From assembly GCF_002865645.1 (NCBI RefSeq), contig NW_020194530.1:255819-319818 (forward strand): a stretch of DNA of 64,000 bases. The letters are read 5' to 3'. Of this stretch, positions 13,245-24,649 are shown piece by piece. Position numbers and translations under genes: made by a program. The notes beneath the pieces were generated by a model that ran no database searches, was not told the DNA's origin, and saw nothing but the letters and a program-made list of their open reading frames with translations. This DNA is from Hyaloscypha bicolor E. Its lineage: Eukaryota; Ascomycota; Leotiomycetes; Helotiales; Hyaloscyphaceae. How positions within the stretch are numbered: the stretch's first letter is position 1; every line of letters starts with the position of its first letter.

Positions 13245-15238
13245 TATTAACCTTAATTCTAGTACTAGTAAAATGCTCTTTATATATAATATCGGGTATA
13301 ATAAAAGCTATAGAAGTAGCTATAAAAGAATAAAGAAGAAGAATAAGGCTTGATATAATTAAATTATTATCTTTATTTTCTGAATTAGATAATAAATTAT
13401 ATTAGGTATTCTCTTTATCTTTAGTAGCTTTATTATAGGCTAATTTATCTAAACCAGAGGAATTAGAAGGAGAGAAAGGCTCTAATTAGTTATCTAATAA
13501 ATTAGGAAAGTCAAATAAATTACTAAAGGTAGCTATAATTACTAGCTTTAAATAGGAAAGTAAGAGTAAAGAAGAGAGTGAGTAAAGAGCTTGGGGAGGG
13601 GTGAGAAGGGGGGTAAAGCGAGCTTTACCCCGCTACCGATTGCGGATGCAGGCCTAAAATACAGGGGCTAAGGGCCCTATCAAAGCTTGTGCCTTAATGT
13701 AACCTCCTAATCGGGCTACATTATGTTTCAGGGAGCTTTCAGGGGCCTTACGCCTTTATTGGAAGGTAATTACGGGGCTTACAGGGCTCGCTGAGACACT
13801 GCAGGCCCTATTAGTGGCCCTATAATTATGCATGCACCTGTAATCCCGTTACTTTATGCCGCGTTCTCCGTACTGGGTCATTCCTGGTCTTCAAAAGTTC
13901 GCAGAAGGTCTGCACAGAAAGATGCAAGGGATGGATGGCTGTCAATACCGTTGAAACTTGCTTTACCAAGAAGGGACTCTGGAGTGATTCATATTATATC
14001 CATTCAATTGCCAAAGGTTCTCAAAAGTCCTTCGGCGGGATTATGGTGAGAAAACCCCAGGTGAGTCCCCCAAATAGGGCCCGTTTTGGGAGGCAAAGAC
14101 TTGAACAAAGTTCTCAAATGGTTCTCTGAGTAAAAGACCATTTGGTTGCTCATGTATATAATGGCAGGCAATCCAAGTATAGGAGAGTTTAGAAGCCCTA
14201 GAGTTGCGGTTCTCTCCCAATTGTTGGAAACAATCTTTTCATACTACATGTTGCATCAACGACTTTCGATATTGTGAACTCCTGCATAACTTCTTGCCCA
14301 TACCAATTCGTCTTCTCGGTCAACTTCTCTGATCCAGAGACCCAACGCTACGGTCAAGCAGTATGGAGTCCAATGAGCAACAACCGACAGCGTATGAGCA
14401 TGAATGTTGCCAAATGCTTGTTTCAGGTACCTAACGCTTATGGTGCTTTTAGGAAATGCGGCTTCCGGGGCCGTATGATACTATCCAACGAAAGTGGCTG
14501 TTTTCAGGGATGGCGGTATCTGGGAGCCAAGGCAGGGGAAACAAGGCTTTCGGCTCAGAGACCACTGGGGGCAGTGAGATGCTGGAACGATGGGGGCGGG
14601 AGTCGATTCGGGACCAACCATACAATGGCATTGGTGGTGTTGCTCGTGTGGTGGATGTTGGCAGCCCGCATTCAGGGAAACGACCCACCAGAAGCGTGGC
14701 GGCCAACTCATGTCTTGGAACCTCAGGAGGTTCCAAATGCTCGCGCTGTGCATCACCGAAAGGACTCTGACGATTGTGTGACGATGTTCAGTCCGAGAGA
14801 TGTGATTTGGTGGGAGCATGCAGGATACTTCAGGTAGCCTAGGCATCCATTTGCCTCGTTGATTTGAGGATTTATCTCGTCAGCATTAACTCTGATCCGC
14901 CAGACGTGTTTCCTTGAACCCTCAGTGCACTGATCCACATTAATCAGCATTCGATGCCGTATCCAACAACAGATTTAGAAGAATTGTGAGACAAATATCA
15001 AAAGCGTGATATTCCTTGTCTGGCAGACTGGACCAGAAATTCCGCCCGGCAAAGCCCCTCCTTCCGTGTAACACAAACGGCCCGTGACCTAACCATATCC
15101 ATCTTCAACAGCCTTTCCGATCTTTCCTTGAAGAATTGGCCACAAAATTTAAATTGTCCCATCGCTTGAAATTCTCCAAGTAACGTCGCGTCCAAGCTGC
15201 TTTGCCGCTTCAATTCTTCGTCCTTACAGCTGGTTAGC
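13245..15238. other. AT-to-GC transition and GC-balanced stretch without a recognised gene
   Basis: From 13,245 to about 13,560 the DNA is still AT-rich. From about 13,560 it becomes GC-balanced and free of RIP signs. A short perfect hairpin (GGGGTAAAG, loop CGAG, CTTTACCCC) lies at 13,613-13,634. Several overlapping small open frames exist up to 14,846 on both strands, the longest 187 codons at 14,274-14,837, but none resembles a known protein and they mutually overlap. A TATA-like GTATATAATGG lies near 14,154. The stretch may be intergenic DNA plus the upstream region of the AAA ATPase gene. Confidence 0.5.
13613..13634. repeat. Perfect 9-bp-arm palindrome
   Basis: GGGGTAAAG and its reverse complement CTTTACCCC are separated by CGAG. 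It sits at the boundary where AT-rich DNA gives way to GC-balanced DNA and is followed by GCTACCGATTGCGG. It could be the end of a mobile element or a chance hairpin; no partner copy was found in the window. Confidence 0.6.
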
Positions 15239-16750
15239 ATGTTTTCTACCTGCCAGTCCATTCGCCGCTCAACCCGCATCACAAATCCTAGCCTTGTGCC
15301 AACACGTCAGAGATTGAGGTCAAGAACAACATCAGGCGGCAGCCAAGAGAGTGCAGCCGGGGAAAAGTCATCTCCATCAGAGTCAACAAGCTCATTGGAC
15401 AATGAGGCTCATTCTCTGACCGTCTTGGACGAGTCGATAGACACATCGGACGAGGAATCTGATTCAATACCGGACTTGGAGGGCAAAGGCGTGGAATCTG
15501 ACACTGGTGAGATTTGTGAGGTACATATGTACCAAGTTCGGTATGTCTCTCGTGGTGAACGCATTGTGCTTCAAGTTGGATCCAGTAGTGAGCTCCAATG
15601 GGACAATAACCCGAGCCGTGAAGCTGCTCTTGTCGTCACAAAATTCTACACTGTCTCAAAAAAACTGGAAAGTACTCGCCTATCAATCCAGTCGCCATAC
15701 ATCGAACAAGCGTTGCGAGACGTTGTTGGTAGCTACCTTGGTATTAACTTCAAGACGAAAGGGGCTCTAAACATATTCGATGAGCCGCGATGTCTATTCC
15801 ATTACTACGCCGACTTAGAAACATACGCCACCGCCGCCCAGGATGAAAACATGCAGAAACATGTTCGCTTCTGTCTGCGGTATGTAGACAAGCTCCTTCG
15901 GGAAGAGATCTCGAGCTTCAAGAATATGATCGAAAACAACACGGCATCGCCCGGCCTCGAGCATCGTCACCTTTGGATGGCATTCAAGCCAGGAACTCTT
16001 TTATATCAAATCTCAATGGGACCGAATTAGTCCAACGCTTGCTACAATTTCGACTGGAGGAGAAAAATGACCTTCCGGATGTTTGGGTAGTTTGTTATCA
16101 GATTATTGCCTGCGACGGACACGCTTTTGGTTTTGTTGCCGGAACGATCCAGATAGCAAGTTATGAGGGCTGTAAGCCTCTTAACCAACTCAAAACTTTT
16201 CCTCTCGAATACCACGTTGACGAAAAAAGAATCAAAGAGGGGTTAGTAGCCCGGGGTAGGCGATGGGCTTCACTATGTGGCGTTCTCACAAATTATATGG
16301 AGGTAGAACAGAATGCTCCCAGAGCGACCCAGCGAGCAAACTACGAGCCACGACTGTATGTTGCATCCCTTTTCACGAAATTACATAAGCTAATTGGGGC
16401 GGGAAGAAGCTGGAGAGAGTCATAGTCGACTGCAAGGAGTTCTATATCAACGTCGATTCCAGACCTCCTCAGTTCATTGCAGGTTTGAAGACTTTCAGTA
16501 TACAGACCAAGGATTACTTGAATCTTACAGACGAGCAGCTCCTCATCTGTGGAAGTAGAATACCTACATATTTCCTTATTCCTAAACATTGGAGAATAAT
16601 CGATGTCACTGGGCTGAGAGACGTAACTTTCAATACGTATGCATTTGATCGTCTGGTCATTCCACAGGAGCAGAAAGATTTGATATCGTCTCTCATACCA
16701 CCGCCAGGGGTCGAGACAGCGCCACTCGATGACTTGATAGAGGGGAAAGG

Positions 16751-17109
16751 TATTGAACTGGGATCGATTTATCGGTGGAAAATCGATATATTGGAGATTG
16801 ATAATCTGTAGAATGACTAGTTTTGACTAGATACAGGAGAGTAATTCCATAAAAACAGAGGGAATGGGTTCCCTAGCTATATTCCTGATTTCCAGCCTAC
16901 CATGTGATTTACCCCGCACTTACTTGGTAGTAGAAACGATTTACCAATCTGATTCCTGAATATATGTTTACGGAACGTAATCGAATAGCAATACTAATAA
17001 ACGATTAGTATACTCGTATATAAGTAATACCCAATAATCGGACGAACTAAATTAGTAATTAAACCTGGAGTGGAAGGAATAGATACTAGCCAAGCTAGCT
17101 AGTTTAATA
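16751..17109 (-). repeat. Copia LTR, 3' end of the element
   Basis: The 359-bp left LTR reads TATTGAACTGGG at its start and TAGTTTAATA at its end. The undamaged form, inferred from both LTRs, is TGTTGAACT...AGTTCAACA with perfect inverted termini. The G-to-A and C-to-T differences from the other LTR are of the RIP type. Since the element is on the minus strand this is its 3' LTR. Confidence 0.95.
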
Positions 17110-20100
17110 CGCCTTCTCCTTACAGTCGAGGTTTGATATCAGTAAGGCTAATAATACCTAGCTTTAAACGTAGCAGTTCAAAAGCGGGTCTAGCCAATGG
17201 TTTGGTAAGAATATTAGCTATTATTTCCTATATAGGAACATACTTGAGCTCAATATCCTTGGTATTAATATAGTCCCTAATAAAATAATATCTAATATTA
17301 ATATACTTGGTTTTCTGAGAAAATCGTATATTCGTAGCTAAATCAAGAGCTCCCTGAGTATCCGTTTTTAGCTCGATTAGTCCTATAGGAATCGATATTT
17401 CTTTAAATAGTTACTTTAGCTATAGGGCTTCTTTGACTGCCGTAGTAAGGGCAATATACTCCGCTTCCACAATAGCAGTTACTACAGTTTTCTGTTTAGT
17501 ACTGGCCTAGCTAATTGCTCTACCAAATAGGGTAAAAACCATACCGGAGATTGATTTATGGTCCTGTAAATCGCCTCTATAATCAGTATCTGAGTATCCA
17601 ATAAGTCCTTCTTTAGATAAAGCATTATATAGAATACCTATATTAAGTAATCCTTTAATATATTACATTATATACTTCTGTATAGAGCTATAGGAGGCTT
17701 TAGAACAGGAATTAGAATATCTCAAATATCCAGTAGTATAGCAAAAATCGGGTCTTAATACTAGGGATAGCTATATAAGTAATCCCGTATGACTCTAATA
17801 TTCTATAATATTAATATCTTCCCCTTCTGAAACCATAGCTTGAGCTATTAGTATAGAAATAGGAATGGAACCTTCTATTTAATACCTTTAGAATATATCT
17901 ATAAGATATCGGTTTTGGTATAGGAATATAGAACTGTTCTGAAAACGAATAATTTCCATACCTAGAAGTATTTTAATTTCTCTCAAATCAGTTATATTGA
18001 ATTTCTAATAGAGTTACTTCTTAATTTTATTAATTTGAGCTATACTTTTACTAATAATAATTATATTATCTATATAAATAGTAATTAGAAGAGGTAGCTA
18101 ATTAATCTTATACTCTTGGAATATATATAGGACTGGATTATAAAATAATCTCAGGAAACTAATAGTATGGAAAAAACTATTAATTACCTGATTTTAAACC
18201 CTAGGGGCTTGTTTTAACCCGTAAATACTCTTTTATAGGCGGCAAATCAGGTTAGTACCTTTAATAAAACCAGGAGGTTATTTTATATAATACTCTTCTT
18301 CTAATTTCCTATAGAGAAAGGCTATTTAGATATCTATTTACTAAATATAGAGCCTATATTTAGCTGCTAAGGCTAATATAATATATATAGTAGAAAGCCT
18401 AGCTACTAGAGCAAAGGTTTTAAAGTAATCTATACTATATTATTAGATATAGCCTTATACTACTAGCCTTAATTTATAATACCCGTTAGCCTTAATTTTG
18501 AATAACTAATAATATCCGATGGTTTTTTGGTATTTTCTAATTACTAGATCCTATATATAATTATATATATGGGATTATAGCTCCTTTCTAATAGAAGGTT
18601 TCCAAAGATAGGTATTAGAACTAGTAAAAGCTTTATTAATTAATATTGGAATTTTTAAAGCTTTGGTATTCTGGTTAATAACTAGCAAAATACGAGGATC
18701 AGGCTATTCTCCGGTAATTCTAGTCGATTTCGGACGTCTAGGGATTAATTTACCCCTGACTAGAATTATTTCGGAAAGTATAGGCGCCTCCTGAATTATA
18801 AAACCTGAATTAGAACTATTTACAAGTAGTTCTAGTTCTTGGTTATTATTCCCAAATAGGAATTCAGGAGCTTTGCTTGAACTAGAAACACCCTTAATTT
18901 AGTTATATAATACGCTTTAAGCAGTATCTCCTTTAATATTAGAGTAATTTTCTCGATTATCTTCTAATAGAATATTAAGCTATTAATTTCCAGTATTAAT
19001 AATAATAGTATCTCTATAAATTATATCGGGATTATATATATTATTACTAGAAGTATTATTATAATCTTTAGTAGTACTAACTAGTCTTTTATATAACTGG
19101 AATACTGGATTCAGGAAATATATTCCCTTAATATATTCTTTAATAATATAATAGTTAGAAATAATAAATATCTACTTATACGAGTTCCAAATATAATATC
19201 CGGAACTACTATAGCTAGTAAAAATACCCTTAAAAGCCTTGGCCATATACTTATACTATAAGGCTATTTCCTTGGGTATATAGATATATACTAAGGAACC
19301 GAATATCTATAGGTTAGAAATATCCGGTTTAATTCTATAGAATACTTTATATAGAATTATACCGATTTTAGGCAGGTAGTATTAATTATAAGTATAAATC
19401 CCATATATAGCTACTTCCTCCCAAAACTCGTATAGTAAGCCTGATTATTCTAGCTCTATATACTCTGCTTTAATAATTATATATATACTATATTCAGAAA
19501 TACTATTCTATTCAGATATATAAGTAATTATTAGTTCTAAACAAATGCCCTTTAATTTATACTAGTTCTTGACTTATTCTAATATAAATTCTGGAATATT
19601 ATTAAGGTATAGGTACTTGACTTTATTTCTAGTTTAGGTTTTAGAAAAAATTACTTAATACTAAAGATCTATAAAGTAGCTCTTTCTATCCGAATTATAT
19701 ACTACTATATAATATTTAGTACCCTTATAAGTAGTAGAAAGTATATAGGAGTTCTTACTAAGGGATAGAACCCTTAATAGCCCCTATAAGTCAATTATAA
19801 TATACTTCCCTGGAAGTAGTTTTTCAGGGTATAGCTCAGTTATACTAGCCCTAGTAATCTTATTCATATTATATAGATTATAATCGAATAGGTTTTGGTT
19901 CTTGAATTAAAGCCTATAAATATAGTTTACTAATTCCAGAACATATTTCGCATTCAGATATTTATATTACTAGTATTACATTTCCAGAGAGGCTAAAGCT
20001 TCCGATTTTAATACTTTCAGGGCATGCCCTAAATCAAATTAGCTAAGCTAATATAGCCCTATAGAGGAACTAAAGGTACTAGTTATAATAGTTATTTCTT

Positions 20101-21527
20101 TATTAATAATTCGGATATTCCCTTGGGAAAATATAATATTATCTCTAGCTTATATAATTTTGGGAATTAATAATAAGAAGTTATTCCGGAATTAAGAGCT
20201 ATAAAGTATATTACTAAACTGAATTTTTAGCTCCGGTTTAGTAACTAAAAGAATGATTTCTTTTCCCTTAATTAGAATTATTAATTTATTACTAAGGATA
20301 ATTAGAAATGAATTAATCTCTTTATAGGTAATAAAAAAGCTTTTACTCCCTGTAAAATAATCCGTAATACCCGAATTAATATATTAGATATTCGTAAAAT
20401 CATTAGATAATTACCTACTAAAAAGGGTACTAAATATCGTTTTTCTGATAGTATAGACTTTCGGATATATAGGTGCTTTGGAATTAGAAGACGCCTTTTT
20501 ACTAGTAGAATTAGTATCTTTTCCTTTAGAATTATAGAATTCCTAAGCTAATTTATAGCTTATATAGTTCTTAATATTATATCTTTTATACTTATAGAAT
20601 ATATAATAGACATTTGGATCCTTGGGATATTTCGGTTTTTTATTCTTGTTTTTGAACTGATTTCCTGATTAATTTCCTTGAGTAGCTAGTACTTTTAGAA
20701 TAGAATCAGAAATAGAATTAGGAGTTTTATTCCTAAGTTTGTCTTCCTTAATAGAAGTATCCGCTTTGAGTAATTCCAGCTTTAGTTTATTAATATTAGC
20801 TCTAATGGAATTCAGGAGGGGTTTATAAAGGTTATATTTCTTTAAAAGGCTATAAATCAGATATCCGGATATAGAAATATCCGAAATTAACCTGTTTATA
20901 CCCTTGATTTCAACTATTTTATGGCTAATATAGTTAATAAAGTTATCTATTCTCTTATTAGAATCAAACGTAATAGTTTCTAACTATTAAAGATATAGAG
21001 CTTCTTTCTAAGCTTTTAGCTAGTTTACTTTAGCTTGAATCTGGATCCAGATCTGGTATATAAGCTTGATTTCTTTGAATTATTACCAGGTATTATAGGT
21101 AATAAGTAGATTTAGTACCATATAAGCGATTACTACTTGACGAGCAGTCGTTTTATTATCCTTTTGGGCCGATTCTATAAGAGCAGAAGCTTAATCTGGG
21201 TTAATATACTATTATAGATCTTCGATAATAAAGATATTTATGGTATTATTTATCCAGGAATAGATATTACTATCTGAGAGAGGTTCGATTTTTGTCCCTT
21301 TATAGGTAATATATACTGATTTTTTGCTATCCGGTATAGCAGATTTTGCGGAGAACTTTTGCCCAAAAATAGCTGTATTTTTAGTGAATTCTGCTAATAC
21401 AAGGCTAATATAGTAGGTGCAATTTAATAGAATTAATGATTTTAATAAAATCGGAAATGGACAGGTGAATACTAAGTGAGGTCACGTAACCTGAGGATCA
21501 TGTGAAAGCACTTAGTGGGCGCTATCC

Positions 21528-21537
21528 GGGCTCATAA
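21528..21537 (-). promoter_or_regulatory. Candidate primer-binding site for an initiator tRNA half
   Basis: On the minus strand, two bases inside the 5' LTR, the sequence is TTATGAGCCC. This is complementary to the anticodon stem-loop of eukaryotic initiator tRNA-Met (GGGCUCAUAA), not to a tRNA 3' end. Copia of Drosophila and some related elements prime from a 5' half of initiator tRNA-Met cut in the anticodon loop, so the position and sequence fit that mechanism. Only about 10 bases match cleanly. Confidence 0.7.
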
Positions 21538-21539
21538 CC

Positions 21540-21898
21540 TATTAAACTGGGATCGATTTATCGGTGGAAAATCAATATATTAGAGATTGATAATCTGTAG
21601 AATGACTAGTTTTGACTAGATACAGGAGAGTGATTCCATAAAAACAGAGGGAATGGGTTCCCTAGCTATATTCCTGATTTCCAGCCTACTATGTGATTTA
21701 CCCCGCACTTACTTGGTGGTGGGAACGATTTACTAATCTGATTCCTGAACGTACGTTTACGGAACGTAATCGAATGGCAATACTAATAAACGATTGGTGT
21801 GCTCGTACGTAAGTAATACCCAATAATCGGACGAACTGAATTAGTGGTTGAACCTGGAGTGGAAGGAATGGATGCTAGCCAAGCTAGCTAGTTCAACA
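21540..21898 (-). repeat. Copia LTR, 5' end of the element
   Basis: The 359-bp LTR begins TATTAAACTGGG on the plus strand and ends CTAGTTCAACA. It matches the left LTR throughout and retains more C and G (for example CGTACGTTTACGGAACG), so the two LTRs were mutated unequally. As the element is on the minus strand, this LTR would hold the promoter. Confidence 0.95.
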
Positions 21899-21955
21899 AA
21901 AGGGAAGGGCCTCATCTTTTTGTTGCACGGGCCACCAGGTGTAGGCAAAACATTT

Positions 21956-22286
21956 TATGGGAAAATGATCGATATATTGGAGATTGATAGTCTGCAGAAT
22001 GACTAGATACAAGAGAGTGAAGTCCAAAAACAGAGGAGAAAGTGTCCAAGGTAAGGGTCTTTATCCCCATTACCTATTAGCGATATCGATAATGCCGAGC
22101 CCGCTTTCTCCGATACATTATTAATTAGCTAATAAATCAAAAGTGATCAAAATGACGATATACTAGTAAGCTTGGTAAACTCGGCGAGGGACGTATGACA
22201 AATGAGAGTGGAGAACCCTAAATTAGTGGTTGAACCTGGTGCTGGAAGGACTAGTAACTAGCTATAATAGCGTACCAATTTCAACA
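21956..22286 (-). repeat. Solo LTR related to the copia LTR
   Basis: This 331-bp insertion is flanked by CATTT on both sides (21,951-21,955 and 22,287-22,291). It lies in the AAA ATPase Walker A exon immediately after the GKT codons. Its first part (ATCGATATATTGGAGATTGA) and its last part (AATTAGTGGTTGAACCTGG, ending TTCAACA) match the neighbouring copia LTR, while the middle differs. It therefore belongs to a related subfamily in the same orientation. No internal region is present, so it was left by LTR-LTR recombination. Excising it plus one CATTT restores the protein frame into a normal intron boundary. Confidence 0.9.
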
Positions 22287-22298
22287 CATTTACTGCAG

Positions 22299-22348
22299 GT
22301 TTGTTTCCTCTCTAATACCTAGAGACTCCGAATCTGATCAGTCTACAG
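22299..22348 (+). other. Intron of the AAA ATPase pseudogene
   Basis: A 50-bp intron starting GTTTGT with a CTAATA branch-like element and ending CTACAG. Removal joins GCAG to AAAGC, giving Thr-Ala-Glu-Ser directly after Walker A, the usual order in this family. Confidence 0.85.
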
Positions 22349-22552
22349 AAAGCATTTCAGAATACACACAGCGACCGTTGTACAATATTAGATGTTGTGA
22401 TCTGGGTAGTCCACCGCCTGCTGTAGAAAAGACTTTGAGATCCTCCCTCCGTATAGCCACAAAATAGAATGCGATAGTGCTTCTAGATGAGGCAGACGTA
22501 TTTATAGAAGAGAGATCTACAAATGAACTCGCCCGAAATGAACTGGTGTCAG

Positions 22553-22599
22553 GTTTGTTTTCCTATTATATATTCGCTACTCTCATAAAGCTGACAGAG
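22553..22599 (+). other. Intron of the AAA ATPase pseudogene
   Basis: A 47-bp intron from GTTTGT to an AG at 22,598-22,599. Removal gives ELVSVLVLLQALEYLEE, matching the usual LVSVFLR.LEY sequence of these ATPases. An AG two bases upstream would shift the frame, so the downstream one is preferred. Confidence 0.75.
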
Positions 22600-23050
22600 T
22601 GCTAGTGCTCTTGCAGGCATTAGAGTACCTCGAAGAGATTATGTTCCTTACAACAAACCGTATCGAGTCACTAGACCCCGCTTTCAAATCCCGAATTCAT
22701 CTCTCAATCGCTTATCCGCCCTTCTCAACTGGGTCCAGACTTCAGCTCTGGAAGACATTTATCTCGCATAGATCTCCTAAAGGGGCCCGATACAAATGGC
22801 TCGATGAGAAATTTCTCAAAAGAATTTCGAGGGAGGAAGTAAACAGACGACAAATCAAGAATGTTGTTAGCAGGGCGTACACTCGAGCGAATAATGGAAA
22901 GCGATCACTGGCCGCAAATGATATAATTTTGGGTTGAATGCTCTGACGACTTTTGAATTCGATTTCAATCAGAAGACCGGCAAATCGCTTCAGAAAGAGA
23001 AAGCAGAAGATACAGAGGACTCTCCTTCTAAAAGGCGTAAGGTGGCATAA

Positions 23051-23361
23051 CATACTCAAGGCGAGTCTATTCTTGTATATAACCAATGAATTGCGTGAAT
23101 TAGTCGCCATCAAAGAAGAATGAACCACTCCACCACCCCTCAAAAAGAAAATTCAAAACAAGGGGATATATTCGAATTGGCATATACGTATAATCAAGGG
23201 ATTTGATTTTATTTGATAGCTATTTACGTCCGTGGGCTACGGTGAGCCACTGACCTCCCGAAGGGTTTACAATCAAGAGGATCAGGATAAACTTGGAGAA
23301 GTGGGGTGCGTCGGGGATGAGCCCTATTTCGAGCATTAACTGAATCACACTAACCGTACTA
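23051..23361. other. Intergenic, nothing recognised
   Basis: GC-balanced DNA between the AAA ATPase pseudogene and the NACHT/ankyrin-type remnant. No gene, repeat or RNA was recognised. Confidence 0.5.
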
Positions 23362-24025
23362 GGTTTCTACTTACACAACTCCATCTCGAATCCTTGACCG
23401 GGAAGAGATCGCCAAAGGCTATCCGAGCTGCTTTGAAAAACTTAGCTACCGGATCTGGAGCATATGACCACGCATATGAGGATGCTATGGAACGGATTAA
23501 TGGCCAGATCAAAGATCAAGAGGAGATTGCTAGGCAAGTCCTGTCATGAATTACCTGTGCAAAGAGGCCAACTTGCTACTATAGAACTTCAGCACGCTCT
23601 TGGGGTTGAAGTTAGCGAATCTGAACTCGACGAGAACTTTTCACAGATTGAAGACATAGTCTCTGTATATGCTGGGTTAGTTATAATTAACGAGGAAAGT
23701 GGGATTATTCGATTAGTCCATTGCACAACACAGGAATGCTTAGAGCGAACGTAAAGGCAATCGTTCTCCGATACACAGACTAATATCACAACAGTCTGCG
23801 TTACATACCTGTCATTTAATGAGTTCGAGAGTGGAATTTGCCAAAATGACGAGGAGTTTGAGAAACGCCTTCAACTAAACAAGCTATACGACTACGTAGC
23901 ACATAATTGGGGCTATCATGCTCGGGAATCTTCGACTTCATGTTGAGGTGTCATAGAATTTCTTTAGAAACAAAGCTAGGTCGAGGCATCAAGTCAAGGG
24001 CTACTAGCAAAGAAGCTGCGCTGGA
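23362..24025 (+). pseudogene. Fragment of a NACHT/ankyrin-repeat type protein
   Basis: The translation matches the segment that follows the NACHT domain and precedes ankyrin repeats in many fungal NLR-like proteins. Readable pieces are [85 protein letters not shown], then [19 protein letters not shown] and [20 protein letters not shown] at 23,547-23,549 stands where Trp is usual, and a frame break follows at about 23,560. A TAA at 23,752-23,754 replaces the usual Gln after LERT, with further stops after 23,940. No NACHT P-loop is present upstream and no ankyrin repeats downstream, so both ends are missing. In fungi such proteins are linked to non-self recognition; this copy is not functional. 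Confidence 0.88.
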
Positions 24026-24649
24026 ACAAACACGAACAACCGCTTTAAATACTAATACTATCTTGGAAAAGATCATAGAGCTCAACGCCATCCACCCCCT
24101 CAAACCAATAATGTGGGACATTTTTTCCTACACTCTAAGTCGACACTAATCGATTCCCCCATTCACATGATCACTCCATTGATTCTAGTGATGCAGATTC
24201 ATTTATTTGAATGTAAGTCCTCAATCCTGCTACGTCGGGCCCTTGGCAAAAATAAACTCAACCTGTGCATGCTTGTTGTTACTCAGCTTCGGAGCACTTG
24301 CTGTAGCGCCAGCGTTAAGTACAGGCACTTCGAGCGGGCTCAAGCCATGCTCGATAAAGCCAAGACTGGCCCGGAGCCCGGTCTTGAAACTGACGATTCT
24401 ACCACCTCTCAAGCTGCAGAGCTTCGGGCCAGGATGGAAGTCCTCGGCACTGAACATCATAATCAACTTCCTCCTCACCAAGACACTCAACATCAACATA
24501 ATCCCCAACATCGGGTCAAGCGACCCCTGGGTCAAATCTTCACATCGATCGCCGCAACGGTCCAAGTGCTTTTGGCTGAAAATGTTTTCCAGCCTTTCTT
24601 CCGGGGCTGAACGGAAATGGCATGTTAGATGCATATGATCAGTTCAATA
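24026..24649. other. GC-balanced tail with unassigned open frames
   Basis: Three overlapping open frames of 134-165 codons span 24,113-24,638 on both strands, and no frame stands out. The plus-strand frame at 24,207-24,638 has a hydrophobic stretch ACLLLLSFGALAVAPALS that could resemble a secretion signal, but it begins inside the frame and the rest is unrecognised. I cannot support a gene here. The TIR element begins directly after. Confidence 0.4.

Larger units (their letters stand above)
16751..21898 (-). mobile_element. Complete Ty1/copia retrotransposon inside the AAA ATPase gene
   Basis: The 5,148-bp element is flanked by the 5-bp target duplication AAAGG (16,746-16,750 and 21,899-21,903) and bounded by two 359-bp LTRs. 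The minus strand carries one decayed polyprotein. A gag zinc knuckle lies near 20,600, with Cys codons now Tyr (YYIFYKYKRYNIKNY). An integrase HHCC motif lies near 20,000 (DLGHALKVLKSEALASLEM). RNase H lies near 17,250-17,390 (ALDLATNIRFSQKTKYINIR, then IELKYVP). The order gag, integrase, RNase H last is that of copia elements. Moderate RIP has introduced stops, while the LTRs are less affected. A purine-rich AAGGAGAAGG on the minus strand just inside the left LTR fits a polypurine tract. Confidence 0.96.
15239..23050 (+). pseudogene. AAA+ ATPase of the fungal DUF7025/AAA type, disrupted by two LTR insertions
   Basis: The N-terminal half (15,239-16,750) carries an acidic Ser-rich leader and the region typical before the AAA domain in this fungal family (CLFHYYADLETYA, LWMAFKPGTLLYQ). 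After removing a copia element and a solo LTR the frame resumes exactly into Walker A HGPPGVGKT (21,926-21,952), Walker B LLDEADVF (from 22,480) and sensor region MFLTTNR. The C-terminus is SPSKRRKV, resembling a nuclear signal. Two short introns fit: 22,299-22,348 and 22,553-22,599. Besides the insertions there is a TAG at 22,465-22,467 where Trp is expected before NAIVLLDEAD. Frame breaks lie near 16,008, between 16,355 and 16,405 and near 22,933. The second could hide an intron, but no GT-AG pair I tried restores frame. The gene is almost certainly dead; the substrate of these ATPases is unknown. Confidence 0.92.

Noticed and set aside
14274..14846. Overlapping frames of 95-187 codons on both strands
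   Set aside because: They overlap each other, show no homology I recognise and no consistent codon pattern; cannot be supported as a gene.
16356..16406. Possible intron (GTATGT...GCTAAT...AG) explaining the second frame break in the AAA gene
   Set aside because: The available AG positions give lengths that do not restore the reading frame, so an indel is as likely; left undecided and not annotated as an intron.
24207..24638. Possible small secreted protein with a hydrophobic segment
   Set aside because: The hydrophobic stretch is not at the start of the frame, two other frames are equally open, and nothing resembling a known effector or enzyme was seen.
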